The notes below the pieces were generated by a model. The model was not told the origin of the DNA, did not search any database, and worked only from the letters and a program-made list of their open reading frames with translations. This document shows positions 53,340-60,920 of a stretch of 64,000 bases of DNA, piece by piece. Both the position numbers and the translations under genes were made by a program. Source of the stretch: Arthrobacter globiformis NBRC 12137 (lineage in GTDB: Bacteria; Actinomycetota; Actinomycetes; Actinomycetales; Micrococcaceae); assembly GCF_000238915.1 (NCBI RefSeq), contig NZ_BAEG01000027.1, positions 124,001 through 188,000 of the forward strand, written 5' to 3'. How positions within the stretch are numbered: position 1 is the first letter of the stretch; each line of letters opens with the position of its first letter.

Positions 53340-54866
53340 TTGTTGCAGGGTGCAGGGGGATCCATCGAGGGATTACCCCCGTCAGAACGGCAGTTTGCTC
53401 TTGTGGTTTCCCACCATGCCCGCACACCGCACCAGGGATCCGTTCCCCGGTGCGGAGACGGGGGTCCCGAACGGGCTGACGGCGCGGACGGCCGGGGAAC
53501 CGGCCTGGAGTTCCTGGCCCGCCTCGGTTCGGGACCCATCCGCATCACTTCGGACGTCATCGCGAACCTGGACGGCGTCGCGGGAGCGGTTGTGCTTGCC
53601 ACGTGCAACCGGTTCGAGGTCTATTGCGACGTCGGTCCTGCGGCCGATCCGGAAACCACCAGGAGGCACGTGCTGGGTATCATCAGCACCTGCTCGGGAG
53701 TTTCCCACGATGAACTCAGCCGGGCGTTTGACTGCCTGACCGGCACCGCCCTGACCGAGCATCTGTTCTCGGTGGGGGCCGGCCTTGACTCGGCAGTGGT
53801 GGGCGAACGGGAAATCACCGGGCAGCTGCGCCGCTCACTTGCCTCGGCCCAGGAGACCGGATCGGCCAGCGGATCACTGGTCCGGCTCTTCCAGGCAGCC
53901 TCCCGCGCCGCCCGCGAAGTTGGATCGCTGACGGCCCTGGGTGAGGCCGGCCGCTCCATGGTGTCCGTTGCGCTGGATCTGGCTCTCTTCCGGCTGGGAC
54001 GCCGGGACCTGTCCGGCCTGTCCGTGGTGGTCCTCGGCACCGGCGCCTACGCCGGATCCACCCTTGCCCTTCTGGCGGCAAAGGCGTGCCCGGCGGTGTC
54101 CGTGTTTTCCTGGTCCGGACGGGCCGAGGCCTTTGCGTCAGCCCGGGGCGCCACGGGCCTGACCTCCGAGGATCTGCCCGCTGCCATCCGCGGAGCGGAT
54201 GTGGTGATCGGCTGCAGCGGCCGCGGCCCCCGGCTCGGCTCCGGGGACTTTCGCGCCTTCCGGCAGGGCGCTGCCGCACCGCTCGTCGTCGTCGACCTCG
54301 CCCTCAGCCGGGACTTCGAACCGGAAGTGGGCGAACTGCCGGGGCTTGACCTCATCACGCTGGAGCATGTGCGGCTGGCCTCGCCGCGTGAACAAACCGA
54401 CGTCGTCCGGCAGGCCGGTGAACTGGTCCGGCAGGCCGCCCGGCGCTTCGAGGAGGACCGGCACGCGCGGCTCCTTGATCCGGCGATCGTGGCGCTGCGC
54501 GAACACATGCAGTCGGTGCTGGCGGATGAAGTGGCCCGGGTGAAGAACCAGCACGGCTGCACGGCCACCGCGGAAGCGGTGGAATTCGCCCTGCGGCGGG
54601 TGGTGCGGCAACTCCTGCATGTTCCCACCTCGAGGGCACGCGAGCTGGCGGCAGCCGGCCGGCAGGACGAATACACGGCCGCCCTGGAAACGCTGTTCGG
54701 GCTGGACCTGACGGCGGGCGGGAAAGCGGAGGCCGGCGCAAATAAAAAGTCCCCGGATTCCTGTTGCCAGGAAGCCGGGGACTTTCCACTCTTCGCTAAA
54801 AGAGTGGGCCCTGTGGGGATCGAACCCACGACCCACGGATTAAAAGTCCGATGCTCTACCAACTGA
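53340..54866 (+). CDS. hemA: Glutamyl-tRNA reductase, divergent; 3' end runs into tRNA-Lys
   Basis: A HemA-family enzyme making glutamate-1-semialdehyde from Glu-tRNA for haem synthesis. The catalytic Cys is in VVLATCNRFEVY near residue 88, followed by LFSVGAGLDSAVVGEREITGQ in parts near 140, the NADPH fold VVVLGTGAYAGSTLA near 230, and the helical dimerisation domain. The N-terminal ~35 residues after ALVVSHH do not look like the normal conserved segment. The TTG start at 53340 follows GGAAGGGGG; a GTG at 53403 is the alternative. No stop occurs before the terminator at 54746; the frame continues through it and ends at 54866 inside the antisense tRNA. It stands alone, away from other haem genes. 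Confidence 0.75.
   Translation: MLQGAGGSIEGLPPSERQFALVVSHHARTPHQGSVPRCGDGGPERADGADGRGTGLEFLARLGSGPIRITSDVIANLDGVAGAVVLATCNRFEVYCDVGPAADPETTRRHVLGIISTCSGVSHDELSRAFDCLTGTALTEHLFSVGAGLDSAVVGEREITGQLRRSLASAQETGSASGSLVRLFQAASRAAREVGSLTALGEAGRSMVSVALDLALFRLGRRDLSGLSVVVLGTGAYAGSTLALLAAKACPAVSVFSWSGRAEAFASARGATGLTSEDLPAAIRGADVVIGCSGRGPRLGSGDFRAFRQGAAAPLVVVDLALSRDFEPEVGELPGLDLITLEHVRLASPREQTDVVRQAGELVRQAARRFEEDRHARLLDPAIVALREHMQSVLADEVARVKNQHGCTATAEAVEFALRRVVRQLLHVPTSRARELAAAGRQDEYTAALETLFGLDLTAGGKAEAGANKKSPDSCCQEAGDFPLFAKRVGPVGIEPTTHGLKVRCSTN
54746..54785. terminator. Terminator between hemA and tRNA-Lys
   Basis: AAAGTCCCCGG pairs with CCGGGGACTTT (11 bp), and after one mismatch TTCCTG pairs with CAGGAA around TTGC. 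It serves the minus-strand tRNA (20 nt downstream of its 3' end) and the plus-strand hemA, whose reading frame passes through it. Confidence 0.8.
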
Positions 54867-54877
54867 GCTAAAGGCCC
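54805..54877 (-). tRNA. tRNA-Lys(TTT)
   Basis: A 73-nt cloverleaf on the minus strand. The acceptor stem is GGGCCTT/AGGGCCC with one G-U and discriminator A73; the D arm is AGCTCAGTTGGTAGAGC; the anticodon loop is CTTTTAA with anticodon TTT, and the T arm GGGTTCGATCCC. CCA is not encoded. The last 62 nt overlap the open 3' end of hemA on the other strand. Confidence 0.97.
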
Positions 54878-55110
54878 AAACTGTCTGCTGAAATGCGGGC
54901 TTCAGCAGCCTGCAAACGCGAGACAGTTCCAGTCCATTTCTGGACGTTTAATACTGTACCCCAGACGGTGGCGACTTCAGCACGGCCCCGCCGCCGCCGT
55001 CGAACGTGTCTTTTTTGGGAGACGGCAGGGTTTCGGGCTGCTGGTGCAGGACGGGCCGGGCGCTGCAAGGGGCGCTCGATTCCCGTTCCTTGCAGGAGTA
55101 GCGTGGGACC

Positions 55111-55770
55111 ATGAGCCAGAATGCAGGAACCAGCGGCCCGGGCGGGGCGGAGCGGCACCACAAACCGAAGCCTTTTGCGCCCATAGATTTCGAACCTTTC
55201 GCGGGCGGCGCCGATCCGGCGCGTGTCTCGGAAGCTGCGCACCTGGCCGCCCAGGCCCTGGTGCGCCACGGGCGGGACAGCGATGATCCCGTCATCACCA
55301 AACGGCTGGTCAAGCTGGCCGACGAGCAGGGCCTGGAGGCAATCGCGGAGATGTGGGCTGAAAGCCCGGCACGTTCACTGCCCGGCGCGCTGTGGCGGCT
55401 GTATGCCCTCCGCGCGGCAACCGTGCAGGATCCCGAGCGTATCTCCGTTTATTTCAAGGCGGGCAAGGACACAGCGCAGGTCTCCAATGTGGTGGCCGGC
55501 GCGGCCGAACCGCCGGGCGCCGACGAAATGAAGACCATGGCGGATGCAATCCTGTCCGGGGCATTCGACGGCGACTTCGACGTTGCGCTGGAACGGTCCG
55601 CCGCGTTCTGCCGCGTGGTGGCGCTGGGACAGGCCACGCTCGCGGACGGTGCGGAGCATTCAAACGAGAGCCACGCGCGCAAACTGACGCGCAACTCGCA
55701 CCTGCTCGTCAAGACCGCAGAGGACCTCGAACACGCCGCCAACGCCTGGCGACTGGGTGAGCTCGACTGA
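55111..55770 (+). CDS. Conserved actinobacterial protein of unknown function
   Basis: A 219-aa soluble, mostly helical protein. The first ~25 residues are polar and basic (ERHHKPKPFAP). The body contains VITKRLVKLADEQGLEAIAE, ALWRLYALRAATVQDPERIS and a C-terminal HARKLTRNSHLLVKTAEDLEHAANAWRLGELD region. I recognise no enzymatic motif. It lies between the tRNA and the Pit operon. An ATG follows GGAGTAGCGTGGGACC, with GGAG 12 nt away. Confidence 0.75.
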   Translation: MSQNAGTSGPGGAERHHKPKPFAPIDFEPFAGGADPARVSEAAHLAAQALVRHGRDSDDPVITKRLVKLADEQGLEAIAEMWAESPARSLPGALWRLYALRAATVQDPERISVYFKAGKDTAQVSNVVAGAAEPPGADEMKTMADAILSGAFDGDFDVALERSAAFCRVVALGQATLADGAEHSNESHARKLTRNSHLLVKTAEDLEHAANAWRLGELD

Positions 55771-55794
55771 CCCATCAGTCCCGATCTGTCAATG

Positions 55795-55823
55795 TTGACT
55801 TGGCCCAGCCAAAGTAGAACACT
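55795..55823 (+). promoter_or_regulatory. Promoter of the candidate small RNA
   Basis: TTGACT at 55795-55800 and a weak AACACT -10 at 55818-55823 with 17-nt spacing would start transcription at about 55830, exactly the first base of the closing stem of the RNA. Confidence 0.45.
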
Positions 55824-55829
55824 GAAATA

Positions 55830-55921
55830 GGTGCCGAACCGCGAAACCCCCGGGCTTCAACATTTAGCCGCCTAGAGCGGCCTACCGCCGAGAGGCGTAT
55901 CCGGTTCGGCACCATTTTTAT
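55830..55921 (+). ncRNA. Candidate structured small RNA with intrinsic terminator
   Basis: A compact ~90-nt element. A perfect 12-bp closing stem joins 55830-55841 (GGTGCCGAACCG) and 55902-55913 (CGGTTCGGCACC), followed directly by ATTTTTAT. Inside are a hairpin GCCGC-CTAGA-GCGGC (55867-55881), a hairpin CGCC-GAGA-GGCG with a GNRA tetraloop (55886-55897), and a C-rich arm GAAACCCCCGGGCTTC (55843-55858). The multi-arm shape with a terminal U-run suggests a stand-alone sRNA or a leader that terminates transcription before the phosphate genes. I do not recognise the family. Confidence 0.6.
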
Positions 55922-56027
55922 GCCCTCATCCAGCTGCCGGTAAAGTACTGGGTAGCTGCGGCTCCGAGGTCAAGTCAAAAGCCTCCCGCGGCGTCCCGCC
56001 CTGACGATCCTCCGGAGACCGGTACTC

Positions 56028-56645
56028 ATGAAGCTGCGCCTTTTTCCCCAGGAGCCCGCAGGCCTGAACCTGCTGTCGCAGCTGGCCCGGCAGATCGTTC
56101 TTGCCAGCGCAACCATGGCTGAAATCCTCGGCGCGCCGGCCACCGAACACCACCGGCTGGTCGAGGACATGCACAACCACGAGGCAAAGTCGGCCGAGCT
56201 GCACTTCGCCCTGCTGACCCACATGCGCACCAGCTTTGTGAACCCCCTCCCGCGCGAGGACATGTACGCCCTTTCGCAGTCCCTGAATGAAGCCATTGAG
56301 AAGCTGGACGCCGCGGCCGAACTCGTAGCGCTCTACAACCTGGACCGGCTGCCCAAGCGCGCAGCCGACCAGCTGGAGATCATCAGCCGCCAGGCCGAGC
56401 TGACGGCAGACGCCATGCGCCGGCTGAACAACCTGGACGACCTTGAGGACTACTGGATCGAGGTCCTGCGCCTGGCCAAGCGGGCCGAACGGACCCACCG
56501 CGTCTGGGTCGCGGACATGCTCAAGGACATGAAATCCGCCCAGTACGCCCGCAACCGGGACATCGCCAACCAGCTGGTGGACGTCACCAAGGACATGCGC
56601 CGTATCGCCACCCAGGTGGGCAGCATCATCGTCAAGGAATCCTGA
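56028..56645 (+). CDS. DUF47 (PhoU-like) Pit accessory protein
   Basis: A 205-aa all-helical DUF47 protein: LRLFPQEPAGLNLLSQLARQ at the start, EMxxHEAKSAELHF-type metal-binding helix (MHNHEAKSAELHFALLTHM), NPLPREDMYALSQSLNEAIE, and the final VTKDMRRIATQVGSIIVKE. DUF47 proteins accompany and modulate Pit phosphate transporters. It ends 1 nt before the transporter GTG, so the two are one operon. Confidence 0.93.
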   Translation: MKLRLFPQEPAGLNLLSQLARQIVLASATMAEILGAPATEHHRLVEDMHNHEAKSAELHFALLTHMRTSFVNPLPREDMYALSQSLNEAIEKLDAAAELVALYNLDRLPKRAADQLEIISRQAELTADAMRRLNNLDDLEDYWIEVLRLAKRAERTHRVWVADMLKDMKSAQYARNRDIANQLVDVTKDMRRIATQVGSIIVKES

Positions 56646-56646
56646 G

Positions 56647-57663
56647 GTGACGCTGTTCATCTTTGCCCTGGTGGTGCTCCTCACCGCGGCTTTTGCCTTC
56701 ATCAACGGCTTCAGGGACGTGTCCACCTCCGTGGCCCTTGCCGTGCGGACACGCGCCCTGACACCCACCGTGGCCGTGCTTCTGGCTGCCCTCTTCAACC
56801 TCATCGGCGCGCTGCTGAGTGCCGGCCTGGCCGTGGCCATCAGCCAGAACTGGGTTGTTCTCCCGCCGGGCGACAGCGGCCTGACCATCATCGCCGCGGG
56901 CCTCGCCAGCGCCTGCGCCTGGGGCCTGTTCCTGTGGTGGCGGGGCATTCCCTCCTCCTCCACTCACGCCCTGGTGGGCGGCCTGGCGGGCGCGGGAACC
57001 GCCAGCGTGCTGGTGGGCGGCAACTCCGTGGGCGGCGTGGACCAGTCACTCCTGTTCCAGGTGGTCCTCCCCCTGGCACTCTCGCCGCTCATTGCCTTCA
57101 TCGCCGCCTACCTGCTGGTGTTTCCCGTCACCTGGGCCGCGCGGTACACCCAGCCGAGCGTGGTCAATAAACGGTTCCGGGCTGCACAGTCGATCGCGGC
57201 CGGCGCCGTGGCTTTCGGCCATGGGCTGCAGGATGGCCAGCGGGTCAGCGCGGTACTCATCCTGGCGTTGCTGGCCGCCGGTTACTCGGACGGCGGCTCG
57301 CTTCCTATGTGGGTGGCGCTGCTGTCCGCGGTCATGATCACGGTGGGCACGCTCTTTGGCGGCTGGCGCATCTCGCACACCATTGGCTACCGGCTCACCC
57401 GGATTGATCCGCTGCGCGGTGTGGTGGCCCAGGGTTTCAGTGCGCTCCTGCTGTTTATTGGCGCCATCGGGCTGCATTGGCCTGTCTCCACGACTCACAC
57501 GGTCACGTCCGCCGTGCTTGGTGCGGGGGAAAACCAGCAATTCGCCACCAGCCACCGCAAGCTGGTGACCCGGATCCTGTCACTGTGGGTCCTGACGCCG
57601 GCGGCCACCGCCGCGGGAGCCTTCGTCCTGGAACTGGCACTCTCCCCGCTCATCGCGGCCTAA
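56647..57663 (+). CDS. Pit-family low-affinity inorganic phosphate transporter
   Basis: A 338-aa PiT (PF01384) transporter with two inverted signature halves: FAFINGFRDVSTSVALAVRTR near residue 20 and GAVAFGHGLQDGQRVSAVLI near 195; WGLFLWWRGIPSSSTHALVGG and GLHWPVSTTHTVTSAVLGAG are the paired conserved loops. In the first motif the family's NGxNDxA is here NGFRDVS and in the second GHGxNDxQ is GHGLQDGQ, so both asparagines are replaced. GTG start. It faces the pst operon, separated by the 57-bp tandem repeats. Confidence 0.92.
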   Translation: MTLFIFALVVLLTAAFAFINGFRDVSTSVALAVRTRALTPTVAVLLAALFNLIGALLSAGLAVAISQNWVVLPPGDSGLTIIAAGLASACAWGLFLWWRGIPSSSTHALVGGLAGAGTASVLVGGNSVGGVDQSLLFQVVLPLALSPLIAFIAAYLLVFPVTWAARYTQPSVVNKRFRAAQSIAAGAVAFGHGLQDGQRVSAVLILALLAAGYSDGGSLPMWVALLSAVMITVGTLFGGWRISHTIGYRLTRIDPLRGVVAQGFSALLLFIGAIGLHWPVSTTHTVTSAVLGAGENQQFATSHRKLVTRILSLWVLTPAATAAGAFVLELALSPLIAA

Positions 57664-57694
57664 AAAGATCGATTGCTCCTCACCGGATCCTCGG

Positions 57695-57892
57695 GCTTGC
57701 GAGTCCGGGGTGCGGTTGGGTGGGCCCACAGCCGCAGGGGTCCCCGGGCGAGCTTGCGAGTCCGGGGTGCGGTTGGGTGGGCCCACAGCCGCAGGGGTCC
57801 CCGGGCGAGCTTGCGAGTCCGGGGTGCGGTTGGGTGGGCCCACAGCCGCAGGGGTCCCCGGGCGAGCTTGCGAGTCCGGGGTGCGGCTGGGG
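57695..57892. repeat. 57-bp tandem repeat between pit and pstB
   Basis: Units begin at 57695, 57752, 57809 and 57866 (GCTTGCGAGTCCGGGGTGCG...), three full copies of 57 bp and a partial fourth that ends 2-4 nt before the pstB stop. The full units appear essentially identical. Each contains GGGCCC and GGGGTCCCC palindromes. The array fills the whole gap between two convergent phosphate-transport operons. Confidence 0.95.
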
Positions 57893-57893
57893 A

Positions 57894-58673
57894 TTATCCG
57901 AAGCGGCCGGAGACGTAGTCCTCGGTGGCCTTCTGGCTCGGGTTGTTGAAGATGGTGCTGGTCTCGGCGAACTCGATGAGCTTGCCCGGCTTGCCGGTGC
58001 CGGCGATGTTGAAGAACGCCGTCTTGTCCGAGACGCGGGCGGCCTGCTGCATGTTGTGGGTCACGATCACCACCGTGTACTGGTCCTTGAGCTCGTTGAT
58101 GAGGTCCTCAACGGCCAGGGTGGAGATCGGGTCCAGGGCGGAACACGGCTCGTCCATGAGGATTACCTGCGGTTCCACGGCAATGGCGCGGGCGATGCAG
58201 AGGCGCTGCTGCTGGCCGCCGGACAGTCCCGAGCCGGGCTTCTCCAGGCGGTCCTTGACCTCGTTCCAAAGGTTGGCGCCGCGGAGCGAGCGCTCCACCA
58301 GGGCATCGGCCTCGCCCTTGGAGATCTTCTGGTTGTTCAGTTTCACGCCGGCCAGGACGTTGTCCCGGATGGACATGGTGGGGAACGGGTTGGGCCGCTG
58401 GAACACCATGCCGATCTGGGAGCGCACCGTCACCGGGTCCACGCCGGGTCCGTACAGGTTGTCGCCGTCGAGCAGCACCTCGCCCTCGACGCGGGCGCCC
58501 GGCAGCACCTCGTGCATGCGGTTCAGCGTGCGCAGGAAGGTGGACTTGCCGCAGCCCGAGGGGCCGATGAACGCCGTGACGGACTTGGCCTCGATGTTGA
58601 TGCTGACATCTTCCACGGCCAGGAAATTGCCGTAGTACACGTTCAGGTCTTTGACGTCGATGCGCTTGGACAT
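57894..58673 (-). CDS. pstB: Phosphate ABC importer ATPase
   Basis: A 259-aa ATPase: Walker [22 protein letters not shown] near residue 36, [15 protein letters not shown]-loop region, signature [14 protein letters not shown] near 150, Walker [17 protein letters not shown] and switch His in [14 protein letters not shown]. It is the last gene of pstSCAB. There is no phoU immediately downstream, unlike many pst operons. Confidence 0.97.
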   Translation of the reverse strand: MSKRIDVKDLNVYYGNFLAVEDVSINIEAKSVTAFIGPSGCGKSTFLRTLNRMHEVLPGARVEGEVLLDGDNLYGPGVDPVTVRSQIGMVFQRPNPFPTMSIRDNVLAGVKLNNQKISKGEADALVERSLRGANLWNEVKDRLEKPGSGLSGGQQQRLCIARAIAVEPQVILMDEPCSALDPISTLAVEDLINELKDQYTVVIVTHNMQQAARVSDKTAFFNIAGTGKPGKLIEFAETSTIFNNPSQKATEDYVSGRFG

Positions 58674-58756
58674 GATGTTCCTTAACTTGCTGGGATGAAT
58701 TGAAGTCTAGAGCCCGGCCTCCCGGGCCGGACAGCGATCGGTGTGGGCGGTCCGGC

Positions 58757-59866
58757 CTAGCGGCCCGTCTTCGGGGCGAAGACCCGGGCAATCAGGCGGG
58801 CGCCGAGGTTGAGCAGCATCACCAGGATGATGAGGACCAGGGCCGCACCCCACGCCCGCTGCGACGAGGGGTCGGGGTTGGACGGCGAGGTGGGGTTCAG
58901 GATCTGCGTGTAGATGAACGTGGGCAGCGAGGCCATCCATCCGCCGAACACGTTGTTGTTGATGCTCGTCGCGAACCCTGCGGTCACCAGGATGGGGGCG
59001 GTCTCGCCGATCACCCGGGCGATGGCCAGGGTGACGCCCGACGCAATGCCGGAGATCGCCGTCGGAATAACCACCTTGAGGATGGTCCGCCACTTGCGGA
59101 CGCCCAGCGCGTAGGAGGCCTCGCGGAGCTCGTTGGGCACGATCTTGAGCATTTCCTCGCTGGACCGGACCACCACCGGGATCATCAGCACGGAGAGTGC
59201 GACGGCGGCGACGGCGCCGGTCTTGGTGCCGGGCCCTACCACCGCGAAGAAGAACGCGGCGGCGAAGAGGCCGGCGACGATGGACGGGATGCCGGTCATG
59301 ACGTCCACGAAGAATGTGATGGCGCGGGCCAGCGGGCGGTCGTTGCCGTACTCGACGAGGTAGATCGCCGTCAGCAGGCCCACCGGAACGGAGATGACGG
59401 TGGCCAGCAGGGTGATCTGCACGGTGCCCAGGAGCGCGTGGTAGATGCCGCCGACGACCGGCCCGGTGCCTTCGGCCGCACGGTTGTCGAACACGCCCGT
59501 GACGCCGTTCATCGAGGTGCCCAGGAAACCGGGGTTCAACAGGCCCGGGATGCCGTTGACCATGACGGTCCAGATAACGGAGATCAGCGGCAGCAGGGCA
59601 ACCAGGAAGGCGCCCACCACCAGGCACGTGGCGAGCTTGTCCTTGGCCTTGCGCGCCCCCTCAACGGCACCGCTCCAGCCCACGAGCCCGGCGGCGAAAA
59701 GAACGGCGGATACGACTCCCCAGCCGAAGGCGTTGAAGCCGATCAGCGCGAGGATGGCGGCCCCGAGGACCAGCGCGACGCCCAGAACCACGTAAGGGGC
59801 ATATTTGGGCAGCTGGCCCTTGGTCAGGGCGGACCGCTTGCGGACGGGGGTCAGGGTGGAGGTCAT
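58757..59866 (-). CDS. pstA: Phosphate ABC importer permease PstA
   Basis: A 369-aa inner-membrane permease. The N-terminal ~85 residues hold extra hydrophobic helices (YVVLGVALVLGAAILALIGF) beyond the usual PstA length, then the BPD_transp_1 domain with IYLVEYGNDRPLARAITFFVDVMTGIPSIVAGLF in parts and the EAA-like loop ELREASYALGVRKWRTILKVVIPTA. It lies immediately after pstC with no spacer. Confidence 0.95.
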   Translation of the reverse strand: MTSTLTPVRKRSALTKGQLPKYAPYVVLGVALVLGAAILALIGFNAFGWGVVSAVLFAAGLVGWSGAVEGARKAKDKLATCLVVGAFLVALLPLISVIWTVMVNGIPGLLNPGFLGTSMNGVTGVFDNRAAEGTGPVVGGIYHALLGTVQITLLATVISVPVGLLTAIYLVEYGNDRPLARAITFFVDVMTGIPSIVAGLFAAAFFFAVVGPGTKTGAVAAVALSVLMIPVVVRSSEEMLKIVPNELREASYALGVRKWRTILKVVIPTAISGIASGVTLAIARVIGETAPILVTAGFATSINNNVFGGWMASLPTFIYTQILNPTSPSNPDPSSQRAWGAALVLIILVMLLNLGARLIARVFAPKTGR

Positions 59867-60799
59867 TTAGTTGGCTCCCGAGAATTCTTTGTGCCGGCTG
59901 ATGATCCACCGGGCGATCATGTTGACGGCGAGCGTGATCACGAACAGGACCAGGCCCGCGGCGATCAGCGTGCTCACCTTGAGGCCGCTGGCCTCGGGGA
60001 AGTTCAGGGCGATCTCGGCGGCGATGGTCTGGTTGCCGGACTGGATCAGGCTGGCGGTGAGTGCGCCGGAGGACAGCACCAGCGCCACGGCCATGGTTTC
60101 GCCCAGGGCGCGGCCGAGGCCCAGCATGACGGCGCTGATGATGCCCGGGCGGGCGAAGGGCAGCACCGACATCTTGATCATTTCCCAGCGGGTGGCGCCC
60201 AAGGCGAGGGCTGCTTCCTCGTGCAGCTTGGGGGTCTGGAGGAAGATCTCGCGGGACAGCGACGTGATGATGGGGATAACCATGACGGACAGCACGATGC
60301 CGGCGGTCAGGATGGTCTTGCCTGTGGCGGAGGCCGGACCGTGGAAGAGGGGCAGCCAGCCCATGTTCGCGGCGAGCCAGCCGTAGGCGGGCGAAATCTG
60401 CGGGGCCAGGAAGGCGGCGCCCCAGGCACCGTAGATCACGGAGGGGATCGCGGCGAGCAGGTCAATCACGTAGCCGAGGCCGGATGCGAGGCCGCGAGGG
60501 GCGAAGTGCGAGATGAAGAGGGCGACGCCGATAGAGACCGGCGTGGCGATGGCCAGGGCGATGATGGCCGCGATGAGGGTGCCGACGACGATCGGCCAGA
60601 TGTAGGCGAAGAAGCCCTCGCCGCCCTGGATGTCCGCGGCGGGGGCGGTGAAGGCGGGAATCGCCTGAATGACGAGGAAGAGCGCCACGCCGAACAGCAC
60701 GGCAAGAATCAGGCAGCCTGCCGCCAGGGCCGCTCCGGAGAAGACTTTGTCCCCGGCGCGGCCGGCGCCTCGGGAACTGGTCAGGGAGGTGGTGGTCAT
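59867..60799 (-). CDS. pstC: Phosphate ABC importer permease PstC
   Basis: A 310-aa permease with the PstC features FALFISHFAPRGLASGLGYVIDLLAAIPSVIYG (in parts, near residues 115-145) and the EAA loop EEAALALGATRWEMIKMSVLPFA near 195. Six main helices and an N-terminal first helix FSGAALAAGCLILAVLFGVAL. It is 121 nt after pstS, and the gap has room for an attenuating hairpin but none is clear. Confidence 0.96.
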   Translation of the reverse strand: MTTTSLTSSRGAGRAGDKVFSGAALAAGCLILAVLFGVALFLVIQAIPAFTAPAADIQGGEGFFAYIWPIVVGTLIAAIIALAIATPVSIGVALFISHFAPRGLASGLGYVIDLLAAIPSVIYGAWGAAFLAPQISPAYGWLAANMGWLPLFHGPASATGKTILTAGIVLSVMVIPIITSLSREIFLQTPKLHEEAALALGATRWEMIKMSVLPFARPGIISAVMLGLGRALGETMAVALVLSSGALTASLIQSGNQTIAAEIALNFPEASGLKVSTLIAAGLVLFVITLAVNMIARWIISRHKEFSGAN

Positions 60800-60920
60800 A
60801 CCCGGCCCTTCGGTGTTGTTGATGCATCAGATGTGAATCGGGGTGGAACCGCGCTTACACGGCTAAGTTCCCCGCCCTGCCTGGCGGCTGGGCGGGGAAC
60901 CTCGGCGAACAGGACAGACG

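Noticed and set aside
54740..54780. Translation of the hemA tail as a normal conserved domain
   Set aside because: The residues after about codon 465 are encoded by a terminator hairpin and an antisense tRNA, so they are not expected to be a conserved domain.
55830..55921. 4.5S (SRP) RNA or 6C RNA
   Set aside because: The GGAAGCAGCC-type SRP apical loop is missing, and the two C-loop hairpins expected of 6C RNA are not evident.
57695..57892. CRISPR array
   Set aside because: The 57-bp units are directly adjacent with no unique spacers, and no cas genes are near.
57695..57892. A coding repeat protein (57 bp equals 19 codons, open in several frames)
   Set aside because: All frames stay open only because the period is a multiple of three; no ribosome site, and the array lies between two convergent stops.
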